Shown here piece by piece: positions 39,232 through 49,150 of a stretch of DNA of 64,000 nucleotides (position 1 is the first letter of the stretch; each line of letters starts with the position of its first letter). The notes beneath the pieces are model-generated. The model was not told the origin of the DNA. It saw only the letters and a program-made list of their open reading frames with translations, and did no database searches. The position numbers were made by a program, and so were the translations under genes. Location: NCBI GenBank assembly GCA_023955635.1, contig JAMXHR010000017.1:186001-250000 (forward strand). The letters are read 5' to 3'. The stretch comes from Methanosarcina sp. ERenArc_MAG2 (GTDB lineage: Archaea > Halobacteriota > Methanosarcinia > Methanosarcinales > Methanosarcinaceae).

Positions 39232-40179
39232 ATGTTAGAGATAGCAAAAAAAGTAACCAGGTATTTTGCCTCATTCATGCTCATAACCGCCATAAACTTT
39301 ACCCTCCCAAGACTCATGCCTGGGGATCCGGTAAAAAACCTTATCGGGGAAGATGCTTATGTTTCAGAAAAAGTGACGGAAGAGCTGAGAGCAGAACTCG
39401 GGCTTAACATGTCCCTCTCCGAGCAGTTCACGTCCTACCTTTCGAGCCTCCTGCACCTGGACCTGGGGTATTCCTATCACCTCCACGCCCCTGTAGCAGA
39501 GGTCCTTCTTAATAAGATGGGATGGACCCTGCTGTTTGTGGGGATATCAGTGGTCATCGGGTCCTTTCTGGGAGTTTTTCTTGGAGCCCTTGCCGGATGG
39601 AAACCGGAAAGAAAAGCGAGCCGCTTCACAAGTTTCGCTTTTGTTGTTATCTCCTGTATCCCACCTTACTTTCTTGCCCTTCTTACCCTCTATATTTTTG
39701 CTTTCAAACTGGGGCTCTTCCCCTCCAAAGGCTTTTATGATACCCCTGAAATAGGAAGTGTGCTGTATCATCTCTTTCTGCCTACCTGTGTAATGTCTGT
39801 CTTTTCAGCATCCAGAAACTTTCTGGTCATGCGCGGAAGCGTAATTCAAGAAAAGGAACAACTTTACGCGTTGTATGCCAGAGCAAAGGGCCTGCATGAT
39901 ACCGGCATACTTTTCAGACATATCGTAAAAAATGCATCTCTCCCGATTATTACCCTGCTTGCCCTGGATTTCGGGTTTCTCCTCAGTGGGGCACTGTTCA
40001 TAGAAATAGTATTTTCCTTAAACGGTATGGGACTCCTGATCTACGATGCAATAATGGGAAAAGATTATCCTCTGCTTCAGGGAGCATTTCTGGTAATTGC
40101 CTTTACTGCCCTACTCACCAATATGCTTGCTGACCTGCTCTATGCCTTAATTGACCCCAGGGCAAGGAGACCTGCATGA
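39232..40179 (+). CDS. ABC permease, DppB/OppB/NikB type
   Basis: A 315-residue six-TM permease. The N-terminus RYFASFMLITAINFTLPRLMPGDP is the usual DppB start. The ATPase-contact loop is LYARAKGLHDTGILFRHIVKNA. The C-terminus ends DLLYALIDPRARR, the family signature. It forms a heterodimeric channel with the next gene and overlaps it by 4 bp. Confidence 0.9.
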   Translation: MLEIAKKVTRYFASFMLITAINFTLPRLMPGDPVKNLIGEDAYVSEKVTEELRAELGLNMSLSEQFTSYLSSLLHLDLGYSYHLHAPVAEVLLNKMGWTLLFVGISVVIGSFLGVFLGALAGWKPERKASRFTSFAFVVISCIPPYFLALLTLYIFAFKLGLFPSKGFYDTPEIGSVLYHLFLPTCVMSVFSASRNFLVMRGSVIQEKEQLYALYARAKGLHDTGILFRHIVKNASLPIITLLALDFGFLLSGALFIEIVFSLNGMGLLIYDAIMGKDYPLLQGAFLVIAFTALLTNMLADLLYALIDPRARRPA

Positions 40180-41135
40180 GCCAACCTGCCTGTATTGAAG
40201 GTTCCTGCATGAAAGAAGCTTGCGTTGAAGGGGATTCTGAAAATAGACAGGAAAAGCCCGGATTCAAAGGGCCTGGTGAAGTTTCATTCCGAAGTTTTCG
40301 AAAACATGAGAGCTCTCTGACACTATTTAATTGGATAGGTCTTCTTCTCTTTGCCTTTTTCCTGTTTATGACATTATTTCCTTTTCTTCTTGCCCCCTAT
40401 GCCCCAAACGAACGTTTCATACCCTATGAAGCCCCTTCGGGAAGACACCTCCTGGGGACAAACGACATCGGAAATGACATCCTTTCAGAACTTGTATTCG
40501 GGGCAAGGATCTCAATAACAATAGGTTTTGTAGCAGCCCTTATCTCAACTCTTATTGGGACTGTGCTGGGACTCTGTGCAGGCTATTTCAGGGGATCCAT
40601 TGAAGAACTGTTAATGGGCTTTACTGATGTTGTCCTTCTCATCCCGAAAATCCCCCTGATCATAGTCCTGGGAGCATTCTTGCGGCCGAACATCTGGATC
40701 CTGATCTCTGTTCTAGGCCTTCTGTCCTGGGAATCCACCGCCAGAGTCACCCGCTCAAAAGTTCTGCAGCTGAGGGAAGCAGGCTACGTCAAAAGCGCCC
40801 AATGCATGGGTTTTCCCTCCTATCACATCATGATCTCGGACATATTCCCAAACATTATCCATGTCCTTTTTCCCAAGTTCATGCTGGCAATAGCTTCGGC
40901 AATGATTTCAGAGGCTTCACTCTCCTTCCTGGGACTTGGAGACATAAACATGAAAAGTTGGGGAATCATGCTTTCTTTTGCTTTTTTTCGGGGTGGTTTT
41001 ATTAGGGATATGTGGTGGTGGTACTTACCGCCCGGAATCTGCATCACTCTCTGTGTGCTATCTATCGCACTTGTAGGGTTAGGGCTTGAAGCAAAGGAAA
41101 AAGAATGCTCAGAAGAAGGTGCAAATACATTATGA
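40176..41135 (+). CDS. ABC permease, DppC/OppC/NikC type
   Basis: A 319-residue permease with an unusual cytosolic N-terminal extension of about 50 residues containing cysteines (CIEGSCMKEACVEG). Standard DppC features follow: HLLGTNDIGNDILSELVFGAR, the ARVTRSKVLQLREAGYVKSA coupling loop and EASLSFLGLGDINMKSWGIM. The stop overlaps the ATG of the ATPase gene. Confidence 0.9.
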   Translation: MSQPACIEGSCMKEACVEGDSENRQEKPGFKGPGEVSFRSFRKHESSLTLFNWIGLLLFAFFLFMTLFPFLLAPYAPNERFIPYEAPSGRHLLGTNDIGNDILSELVFGARISITIGFVAALISTLIGTVLGLCAGYFRGSIEELLMGFTDVVLLIPKIPLIIVLGAFLRPNIWILISVLGLLSWESTARVTRSKVLQLREAGYVKSAQCMGFPSYHIMISDIFPNIIHVLFPKFMLAIASAMISEASLSFLGLGDINMKSWGIMLSFAFFRGGFIRDMWWWYLPPGICITLCVLSIALVGLGLEAKEKECSEEGANTL

Positions 41136-42084
41136 AATCCCATTCCAGTAGCACATTGCTTGAAGTAAGAAACCTCAAGGTCTCTTTTCAGGGAATAGAA
41201 ACCGTAACCGTACTTTCAGGTATTTCCTTTTCGATTAGAGAAAGCGAAACTCTTGCCCTTGTAGGAGAGACAGGCTGCGGGAAATCCGTAGTTGCACATG
41301 CAATTATGCACCTTCTTCCCCCGAGTCAAAAGTGAAAGGGGATATAGAATTAAGGGGAAAAAACCTGCTTGGACTGAACGAAAAAGAAATGGCAAAAATA
41401 AGAGGAAAAGAAATTGCTATTATTTTTCAGAACCCTTCCCTGGCCCTTAATCCTGTATATTCCATAGGGCACCAACTTGCAGAACCCCTGCGTGTACACC
41501 GGAAAGAAAAGAAAAAGTCAGCTCTTTCCAGAGTTGCAATAGCCCTGAAACACATGGGCTTTGAAAACTTTTCTGAGTGCATTGACTATTACCCCTCATG
41601 GTGTTCAGGAGGGATGAACCAGCGCTTTTTGATTGCAGCTTCAACCATACTTGATCCTTCCCTTCTGATAGCAGATGAGCCCAGCAAAGGGCTTGACAGA
41701 AAATGCGTAGACGAACTGGAAGCTGAGCTTAAGAAGCTGAAATTGGAAAGGAAGACTGCTCTGCTTCTCATAAGCCATGACCTTGGCTTTGTACAGAGGC
41801 TTGCAGACAGGATTGCCGTGATGTATGCAGGGGAGATTGTTGAATTTGCGGACCCGTCAAGCGTTTTTGAGAAACCTTTACACCCTTACACAAGAGGTCT
41901 TCTGAACAGCCTGCCTGAAAAGGGCTTTATTCCCATACCCGGCATTTCCTCGCCTCTCAGCGACCTTTCTTCGGGCTGCAGGTTCCACCCAAGATGTCCA
42001 CTCAGAGAAAAACGCTGTATAGAGGCCCATCCCGAGCTTAAAGAAATTAATGGAAGAACTGTGAGGTGTTTTCTATATCCCTGA
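41132..42084 (+). pseudogene. ABC ATPase, DppD/OppD/NikD type (frameshifted)
   Basis: The joined product is about 317 residues. Walker A is VGETGCGKSVVAH, Q-loop IFQNPSLALNPV, signature region YPSWCSGGMNQRFLIA (degenerate LSGGMxQR), Walker B LLIADEPSKGLD and H-loop LLISHDLGF. The Cys-rich Opp C-terminus reads CRFHPRCPLREKRC. Signature and Walker B (D-E-P-S-K) deviate slightly from consensus. The break at A4 41328-41331 is repaired by one more A (PPSQKVKGDIELRG). Confidence 0.85.
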
Positions 42085-42763
42085 AAGCAGACAGCCTCTC
42101 AAAAATATACGGGACAGGTATAATAGGCAGGAGGAGATGCATTTTCCGGAAAGTTTCGTTCGAAGTCAGACCTGGTGAGACTTTCGGGCTGATGGGTCCT
42201 TCCGGAGAAGGGAAAAGCACTCTGGGAAGAGTTATTGCCGGGCTTGAGAAGCCCACAGAAGGCACTGTTTATTATAACGGTTCTCCACTTTCCGGGATGA
42301 AAAAATCGGACATGCAGCCTTTCGCCGCAAAGTCCAGATAATGTTTCAAGACCCTACTGATGCTTTTAATCCCAGGAATAAAATAGGGAGATCAGTTTCC
42401 GAGGTCCTTACACTCCTCAAGACTCCAGATACAGAACATGTCTTGAAGACAAAAGAGATGCTTATGACCATAGGCCTTTCAGAGGAAGTACTTTCCCGCT
42501 ACCCTTCACAGCTTTCAGGAGGCCAACTCCAGCGCCTTGCCCTCGGCCGGATCCTACTGCTCGAACCTGAATACATCGTGCTTGACGAACCAACCTCTGC
42601 CCTTGACGTCTCGGTTCAGGCCCAGACCCTCCACATGCTTAAAAAGGTGCAGACCGAGAAGAATATAGGCTACCTCCTCATCTCCCATGATGAGGCTGTT
42701 ATTCGTTTTATGTCCGGAAGTTGCGGATCGCTTGAAAATGGGCAGCTGAAAATAATTGATTAA
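42066..42763 (+). pseudogene. ABC ATPase, DppF/OppF/NikE type (frameshifted)
   Basis: The joined product is about 232 residues from a GTG start overlapping the previous gene by 19 bp. Walker A is MGPSGEGKSTLGR, Q-loop IMFQDPTDAFNPR, signature LSGGQLQRLALGR, Walker B YIVLDEPTSALD and H-loop LLISHDEAV. The frame breaks near 42323, where one more C gives QPFRRKVQIMFQD. It lacks the long Cys-rich C-terminus of some homologues. Last gene of the importer operon. Confidence 0.85.
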
Positions 42764-42841
42764 ATGCCTTTCAAAACCTTAATTTTTCATAAATGACAAA
42801 TTTCCTTACAAGCTTCTACAAAAGTTCTGGAAACGGCAACT

Positions 42842-43561
42842 TCAAAAGAGCTCCAGAATAGCTTCCGGACTTTCAAGCACAGTTATTCCCTGCAATTGTT
42901 TTACAATCTCAACATTGCGCATATCCACATCCCTTACAAGCACCTCTACAGGCCCACCTTTAATGGCATTATAAAGGCACAATTCCTTACAGATTCCGCA
43001 GCCTTTGCATCTTAGAAGGTCTATCTGGTCTGTGAAGCCGTTTTTTTCAGTGATTGCCCCATGAGGGCAGTTTTCTCTTGGAGGACAGGCCTCACAATGT
43101 TTGCACTGTTTTCGGTCAATATTATAGGGCATTTCCGATATAATTGAACCTTCGATATCCACAGGCACGATATACACAGGAACTCTTCCTTTTACGGCCT
43201 GAGCAACGGCATTTGTTACAAGGGAATCTGCAATCCCATAAGCAATTTTTGAAACCGTATTTGAGGTGGCAGGCGTAACGAAGAGGACATCGTATCTTTC
43301 GAGGAGGAAGCGCCCAACCTTTGGAGAACTCGAACCCTGCTCACTTTCTCGGAAAGTCTCTTCAAGGTAGTCTCCTCCAGAGATTTTTACAAGCTTCTGC
43401 TCAAGCCCATACATGCGCAGCACCTCCTCGGCTGCTCGAGAAATATACGTGTTTACGGAAATTTCGGGGTCTCTTAGCTTAATTTCCTTAAAAATCTGAT
43501 AACTGCGATCCAGGAAATGCCCGGCACCTGTAATACCCCATGCGATTCTCTGAAAACTCAT
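42842..43561 (-). CDS. dmrX: Archaeal flavoprotein with two [4Fe-4S] clusters, DmrX-like dihydromethanopterin reductase
   Basis: A 239-residue protein. The N-terminal flavodoxin-like/Dfp-type FMN domain has GITGAGHFLDRS and VTPATSNTVSKIAYGIADSLVTN motifs. It is followed by a ferredoxin domain with CKHCEACPPRENCPHG and CKGCGICKELC (residues about 155-200). This matches the Methanosarcina DmrX type, which reduces dihydromethanopterin to tetrahydrosarcinapterin precursor, the last step of the C1 carrier synthesis. The adjoining DUF447 and CitG-like genes support a pterin role. The exact identity with characterised DmrX is inference. Confidence 0.8.
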   Translation of the reverse strand: MSFQRIAWGITGAGHFLDRSYQIFKEIKLRDPEISVNTYISRAAEEVLRMYGLEQKLVKISGGDYLEETFRESEQGSSSPKVGRFLLERYDVLFVTPATSNTVSKIAYGIADSLVTNAVAQAVKGRVPVYIVPVDIEGSIISEMPYNIDRKQCKHCEACPPRENCPHGAITEKNGFTDQIDLLRCKGCGICKELCLYNAIKGGPVEVLVRDVDMRNVEIVKQLQGITVLESPEAILELF

Positions 43562-43704
43562 GAAAAGAAGTCATGCCAGAGGAGGATAATATAATTTTCT
43601 AAAAAAGGTTCAGGATAATGAAAGAGAGAAACTGTAAAACCGTAGTTGCAGAACGAAGAATAGTCCAAAAAGAATTCAGAGCCCGATCACTTCATAAAGC
43701 AATT

Positions 43705-44303
43705 TCATAGCTTTCTTCTCATTTTCTCCCCGCATTTGGAGGCCAGAGTTTCATAATGCCGGATTAATTCAAGATATTTTTCTTCTCCTGAGAGCTTATA
43801 GCGGGTTGCATGAACAGTCGCCTCAAGCACTGCATTGAAGCCGCGGTTAGGGGCCGGAATCGCTCTCTTGTTCGCCTCACAAAAACCCGCCCCGAGCGGG
43901 ATGAGGTCGGATACCACAGTCTGTTCCGTATCCTTGAGGTTGGTGCACCTGAAAGCCACCCAGGAAATGGCAGATTTCAGGACAGGGAACTTTTTCCCAC
44001 CAATATCCACAAAATCGAATTCGGAAGATTCGATGTCGAAGAAGGTGGAACGTACGAGGAGCAGGGGTCGTATACCACGTTTGCTACAAGAACCCCTTCC
44101 CTGACCAGGTTTTCCCCGGTCTGGCTGCCTTTGAAAATGCGGACAAAGATCTTTTTGTTTTTCCTGATAATCCCGATAGGGGCCGCATTGGGAGTATCAA
44201 GCCCCGTACTTACGATTGTCTCAGAGATACCTGCCGAAATCCCGTATTCAGAGAGGTCGATAGATGGTTTACAGCTATCTCCGGATTCATTAAATTTCGT
44301 CAA
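43705..44303 (-). pseudogene. DUF447 family protein (frameshifted)
   Basis: The joined product is about 199 residues. The first half ISETIVSTGLDTPNAAPIGI and FKGSQTGENLVREG is flavin-reductase-like (split barrel). The second half ISWVAFRCTNLKDTEQ, then NRGFNAVLEATVHATRY and a helical tail, is typical of DUF447. The break at G4 44064-44067 is cured by one more base (YDPLLLVRSTFFDIESSEF). The TTG start at 44303 overlaps the CitG-like stop. The homologous family sits with C1-pterin genes in methanogens and some methylotrophs (recalled, not checked). Confidence 0.78.
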
Positions 44304-45320
44304 AAACGCAGCCCCCCAGAAGGGCAATGAAAAGTCCTGCAATAATGATATCTGCTGTCGAACCCGGATTGATTCTCTTTTTGAGGAGTTCAGAGTCAAA
44401 CTCCTGTATAGCAGGAAGCAAAGATGCAAAATCTCTGGTATGGCCTGAAGGCTTCTCCCAGGCCGAAAGAATTTCACCTGCTCTGAATGAGACATGATCC
44501 GCAGTATCTTTGTCGAACTTGGTCTGGATGAAAGTGTCCCTGTGCCGGGAAAGCAATTTCAAGAAGGTGTATACTATAGCTTCGTTGATACCTGTGCCTG
44601 AACAGTTCAAAACGGAGTTTTCAGCTCCCGATTTTTGGGCCTGCATGAATTCAGTTATACTTCTTGCTCCCTCAAGGCAGCGTCTGAAACCTGAAATCCA
44701 CTCATTTGCAATCAGGTCATATCCCCTGGCTATGTCCATAAGCTTGTAAAGCGTAACTCCCTGTTCCCTGAGTTCGGCTGTTGATTCAGGGTCTCCGAGA
44801 TTAAATTCATCCACACTGTTGACCCTGACTTCTGCCATATCAAAAGCCCTGTAGAACTCGACAGCGTCCTCACAGTCCGTTTCCCGGACAAAAGCATGTG
44901 CATGTGCAGCAAGGGCTTCGAATTCTTCAGGTGAAAACTTATAAGATTCTTTATGTGAATAGAATAAGTTTCCTGCAGCCATTGAAAGAGGAATTAGCAG
45001 CAGAAATGCACCGAAATGGGTATTTCCCCCTGCTGCCAGGCAGAACTCTCGCGAACTGCACTTCTGATAAGCGTCCCTATCCCACTGCTGCTTCTTGCAG
45101 CCAGCTCAAGAACAGGGTAAACGCTTACTGAAGAAGCCACAAAATGCTCAAAACAGGTATCAGGATAGTTGTGCTCCTTATCTACGTTCCCTGGCTTGGG
45201 AGAAGCAGAGACCTCCAGCAGCATAGCAAGCTGGGCACAGCGGGCAACCAAACTCGACATCCATGGGTCTTCTCCCTTCCCAGGAATAGGGCAGGAAAAA
45301 CCAGTATCAATAGGATTCAT
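44290..45320 (-). pseudogene. CitG-like triphosphoribosyl-dephospho-CoA synthase family protein (frameshifted)
   Basis: The joined product is about 343 residues, all-helical. CitG-family landmarks are EVSASPKPGNVDKEHNY near the start and GGNTHFGAFLLLIPLSMAAG, which spans the break. ARGYDLIANEWISGF and NPGSTADIIIAGLFIALLGG follow. The break lies at the C5/G5 run 45026-45030 (one more G restores QQGGNTHFGAF). No citrate lyase is present in the window, so the CitG name reflects the fold only. Position between Mmp9 and DUF447/DmrX suggests a cofactor (pterin) function. Confidence 0.8.
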
Positions 45321-46446
45321 TTACAGGAATTCTGGCATGATCCAGTACATATTTTGCCAGTTGCTCCTTAAGTTTCATATACTCTGCATCAGAGAGGCCA
45401 ATCGTATTTAACACCCCATCCCTGATCCAGCAGGGCTTGGTGATTTTACAACACCAGACAAGACTTCCGAAGCATGTGTCTCCTCCGTATTCCAGCATGG
45501 TGCCTTTCGCAAAGTCAAATTTTGTCCTGGCGAACTCTTCTGCCGTATATCCGAGCTTTCGGAACTTTTCATGCACGGGACATGGTTTCACAGGCATGCA
45601 ACAGAAAGCAAGAGCCCTGAAGTCTCCTTCACTGCAAACGTGCTTTGGGGCATTATACCAGCCTATGGATTGCTGGTAAAGATTAACGTTTTCCACCAGT
45701 TCCCGTATAAGCTCAGGGTTCTCAATGACTCCTCTGGCAACGGAAACCATATCGGCCCCTCGGGAAAACATGTCCTTTGCTGCCTCAAAATCCCTGACCG
45801 AATTGTTGCCGATCAGGAATAGCCTTGTAGCATCCCTGTAATTAAGGATTGTATCAAGGTCAGCCCCGATACCCTCCATTACGGCATCAACATGTATGAT
45901 GTCCGCACCCGACTTATCGATAAGCCTTGCAAGTTCGACATCATTGACAACATTTGCCCTCACTTTTACTGAAAGCACAACTCCCGTTTCCTTTATCGCC
46001 CTGATCCAGGCAGAAAGCCGCGGAAGGTCATGGAGAAGGGCTTCTCCTAGCCCGGCATCGAGCATTTCGGGCTGCTTGCAGTGAGCGTTTAACTCAAGAA
46101 TTGCTCCTTCTTCTTTGACAATTTTTGCAGCTTCAATGAGGGGTTGAAGTGTAGTACTCCTGACATTCACCGCAACGGTACTTCCGGACGTTACTGCCCG
46201 GATTTCCTTTTTTATAAGTTCTATGGGTTCATCGGAAATGAACTCTTTTCTACCCCGAGCTACGAGGTCTGACGCGACAGCGATTGAAGTCTTATCCAGA
46301 TTGAAGGCTCCAAGAACTACCAGCCCGGCATTGCTTGCATACTGGTTGGCAAAAGCGCTATCGACAATTCCTGCCATAGGCGCCAGTGCAATAGGGTTTT
46401 TAAAACGGGCATATCCAATATGCAAATCGAACAGACAATCACTCAT
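45307..46446 (-). CDS. Methanogenesis marker protein 9 (Dus-like TIM barrel)
   Basis: 379 residues. A dihydrouridine-synthase-like FMN TIM barrel (KNPIALAPMAGIVDSAFAN, ELNAHCKQPEMLDAGLG, SVKVRANVVND, LIGNNSVRDFEAAKDM) is fused to a Cys-rich C-terminal domain (FCCMPVKPCP, then CFGSLVWCCKITKPCW), the hallmark of the methanogenesis marker 9 family. The C-terminal cysteines may hold an Fe-S cluster. The biochemical role is not established. The stop overlaps the start of the CitG-like gene, indicating an operon mmp9-citG-DUF447, with dmrX 143 bp further on. Confidence 0.88.
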   Translation of the reverse strand: MSDCLFDLHIGYARFKNPIALAPMAGIVDSAFANQYASNAGLVVLGAFNLDKTSIAVASDLVARGRKEFISDEPIELIKKEIRAVTSGSTVAVNVRSTTLQPLIEAAKIVKEEGAILELNAHCKQPEMLDAGLGEALLHDLPRLSAWIRAIKETGVVLSVKVRANVVNDVELARLIDKSGADIIHVDAVMEGIGADLDTILNYRDATRLFLIGNNSVRDFEAAKDMFSRGADMVSVARGVIENPELIRELVENVNLYQQSIGWYNAPKHVCSEGDFRALAFCCMPVKPCPVHEKFRKLGYTAEEFARTKFDFAKGTMLEYGGDTCFGSLVWCCKITKPCWIRDGVLNTIGLSDAEYMKLKEQLAKYVLDHARIPVNESY

Positions 46447-46740
46447 GTTTTACCTCTTGAAAATAAGCCTGCAAACTGACACAAAGCATAGCTATTGTAA
46501 GATATTAAAGTACCGAAAATCATTTTTCAGACAGGTCTTGAAGATGGGAAAAGTCCATCCATAACTTACGAATAATAATGCATATATATTAATATTTGGA
46601 TGTATTCCAAACACACAAAATATATATGAACTATACGGAAACGATATACCTGCACCCGCACATGGGAAGAAAATAAAACTATAACATATGATCGCAGAGA
46701 AATCCTTTTTTCAACCCTGTGCAGATGCGGGTTCCCAATA

Positions 46741-46750
46741 AATATAAATA
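46741..46750 (+). promoter_or_regulatory. TATA box of the RNase P RNA gene
   Basis: AATATAAATA about 36-45 bp upstream of the start of helix P1, in a good position for an archaeal promoter with a short 5' trailer. Confidence 0.6.
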
Positions 46751-46785
46751 ACTAGGAAATATATAGGGCCAATTAGTAAGTAGAA

Positions 46786-47150
46786 TGCGAGAGAGGCTGG
46801 ACGGCTGACGGGCCATCTGGTCTGAGGAAAGTCTCCCCACCGCTCCGGATACACGAACATCTGTAAAGGATGTCGGGCGAGAGCCCGGGCCCTGGCACAG
46901 AAACGATAACCATCCCCTGAAAATGCGATGATGCAAACGCTGAGGTCTCAGGGAGAGTGGATGAAACGGCGAACCCTCGTGGGTGCAAGTTGGAAATTGG
47001 GAATAAAGAGCGTCCGGAATCTCCCGATTGTTTTTGGAAACGCATAGCCGAATGCCGTCGCTGCACGAGTCCTTAGGGACCATTTCCTCCACTGATGGGT
47101 GACAGGAAGTTTTTGCAGGAACAGAAGGGAGCTTACGTGCCTCACTCGCA
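46786..47150 (+). ncRNA. rnpB: RNase P RNA (archaeal type A)
   Basis: The 5' end TGCGAGAGAGGC pairs with the 3' end GCCTCACTCGCA (helix P1). The P4 5' strand GAGGAAAGTC (46831-46840) and the matching 3' conserved motif ACAGAAGGGAGCTTACG (about 47121-47137) are textbook RNase P signatures. GAGAGCCCGG-type hairpins lie between. The ribozyme removes tRNA 5' leaders. Ends are set by helix P1 and may be off by several bases. Confidence 0.93.
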
Positions 47151-47221
47151 TAAACTTATTTAATTTTTTTATATCTATGTTTCCATTTATATTCCATATT
47201 TTACGTATTTTTCTCTGAATA

Positions 47222-48394
47222 TCAGTCCTTATCGGCCCCTTCCATTTGTAGGGACTTAATTTTGGAGATGGGTTCAGCCAGACAGAAATTGAGCAATAAC
47301 CAGCGAACATAGTCTTTGTAATTTCTATTGATTATCATTTCATCGAGGTATTTATCGAGAATTTCCCTGTTGCTAACAGCCAGTTTAAAAGAAATCTCAG
47401 GGAAACGGTGCATTATTTTCTCCAGTTTGAGAGAAGTGGCAAGGTAATTCCCGAACTCCTGCCTGCAGCCTGACTCATACGCTTTAAGTCTATTCAACTT
47501 CAGGTCATACATCACAAGGTCGGAAACTGTCTCCGCAGCAAGTTGTCCTGACCGGACGGCATATGCGATGCCTTCTCCTGAAAAAGCATCTACAAATCCT
47601 GCAGCATCCCCGCTAAGTAAAAGCCTTGAATTTACCGTTTTTCTTTTTATTCCGCCTGATGGAATAATGTGGGAACTAATAAGAAAGTTACCGGAGAAGC
47701 CATTTTCCTGCAGAAAATCCAGCATTACTCTTTTCGGATGCTTAAGGTACTGAGCTGTTCCCACAATACCTGCAGAATAGTACCCTGAATGAGGGAAAAT
47801 CCAGCCATAGCCCCCTGAGCAACCCCGAAGTGAAGATCTATGGTGCCTGGAAGCCGATTCCTTATCGCCTCATCCTCATCAGGTATTTCCGACACAAGAC
47901 CTAGACAGTATTCTGTCCTTTTGTCTCTCGACCTTACTTTATATTTAAGAACTCCACCCGAACCTTCTGCAATAAGAACAAACCTTCCCAGATAGGTGTT
48001 ATCCGTGGTTCTGACCTCAACACAATCTTCTTTTTCAAAACAGTCCATGACCTTTTCCCCGGTATGAACTTCGATTCCGGTTTCCCGGGCTTTTTCAAGC
48101 AGAAAGTTATCAAAGACTTTTCTGGAAACCAGTGAGGCTAAGTTAATTTCTTTCACTCCCTCTATAAAACGGTCTTTGAAACAAACCCTCACCTTAGAGA
48201 TATTTCTCTCGATTACGGACTCAGGCAGCTTGAAATCAAGGCAAGATAAACCATAAGAAGAAAGAGCCCCCCGCAGGGCTTGTACCTTGGGAAATTTTCT
48301 TTCTCGAGCAGAAGGGTTGAAAGTCCCTTTTTTCCGGCTGTCCTACCAGCTGATGCCCCTGAAGGCCCTCCCCTATTATAATCAGATCATACAT
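47222..48394 (-). pseudogene. Geranylgeranyl reductase-family FAD protein (frameshifted)
   Basis: The joined product is about 391 residues. An N-terminal FAD Rossmann motif (YDLIIIGGGPSG after repair) precedes RYKPCGGALSSYG, a second FAD contact VLIAEGSGG, and GGYGWIFPHSG. The LLLSGDAAGFVDAFSGEGI FAD motif follows. The family reduces isoprenoid double bonds, in archaea mainly of membrane lipids or quinone side chains. Three breaks each look like one lost G: 48370-48373, 48267-48272 and 47811-47815. It lies convergent with rnpB. Confidence 0.82.
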
Positions 48395-48560
48395 GCTAAG
48401 ACACCTGTTTATGGACTGAGGGCAGCTATATACCGACGCCCCAGGAATAACCTGCTCCTAAAGTAGATTAAAGCTGGAACGATAAAAAGATAGAGGAAAG
48501 AAGAAGAGAATACCTGACAAAAGGTTCTGATCACTTCTCTTACCTGAGTTTGAAATTCAT

Positions 48561-48840
48561 AAGGGACCAGAGTAGATAATCCTTAACCAGAGTAGATAAT
48601 CCTTAACCAGACTAGATAATCCTTGACCAGACTAGATAATCATTGACCAGACTAGATAATCATTGACCAGACTAGATAATCATTGACCAGACTAGATAAT
48701 CATTGACCAGAGTAGATAATCATTGACCAGAGTAGATAATCCTTGACCAGAGTAGATAATCCTTGACCAGAGTAGATAATCCTTGACCAGAGTAGATAAT
48801 CCTTGACCAGAGTAGATAATCCTTGACCAGAGTAGATAAT
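48561..48840. repeat. Minisatellite: 14 tandem 20-bp units
   Basis: The unit is CCTTGACCAGAGTAGATAAT with sorted variants. From the left there are two CCTTAACC units, then ACCAGACT variants (five in a row), then CATTGACC variants (five, overlapping that set). Five identical consensus units end the array. There are no spacers, so it is not CRISPR. It lies between the 5' end of the geranylgeranyl reductase-family gene and the IS200/IS605 element. Confidence 0.95.
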
Positions 48841-48844
48841 CCTT

Positions 48845-48916
48845 ATAATCAATCGTACAATCAATCGTATAATCAATCGTATAATCAATCGTATAATCAA
48901 TCGTATAATCAATCGT
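48845..48916. repeat. Second minisatellite: six 12-bp units
   Basis: ATAATCAATCGT repeated six times (one unit starts ACA), starting 4 bp after the 20-bp array. A different unit and period directly abut the first array. Confidence 0.93.
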
Positions 48917-48967
48917 AAACTCCATAATTTCAAGGTATTTATCAATCTATAACTTGATATAAAGATC

Positions 48968-49150
48968 GTGAACTACCCCGCCCTGCCTGATGGCGAGGAC
49001 GGAGCTTCCTTCGAGTATTTACGTCATTTGAGGATAAGATTCTGGGAATCTCACCGACATCGGCAAACCTGTTTGTCGAAGATTATCAACAAATTGTTGA
49101 TAGCTTGTCCACAAAGCATTTTGTGATAGGAACTTTGACATGATATTGAT
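48968..49150 (-). ncRNA. Predicted TnpB guide RNA (omegaRNA/reRNA)
   Basis: By analogy with other IS605 elements, the RNA derived from the tnpB 3' end and right end serves as the guide scaffold. Here that is the GC-rich foldback followed by the end GTAGTTCAC. The guide would be the flanking DNA past the right end, beginning GATCTTTATATCAAG. This is inferred from position only. Confidence 0.4.

Noticed and set aside
43810..44448. 212-codon plus-strand frame over DUF447
   Set aside because: The minus strand carries the recognisable family sequence.
46679..47310. Frames on the minus strand across RNase P RNA
   Set aside because: They overlap the structured RNA and have no protein-like features.
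48561..48916. CRISPR array
   Set aside because: Units are directly adjacent with no spacers, and no cas genes are nearby.
48692..48945. Frames encoding TIDY and LLWSRIIYSG repeats
   Set aside because: They arise from the tandem arrays; there is no promoter or ribosome site, and the unit is not a multiple of three.
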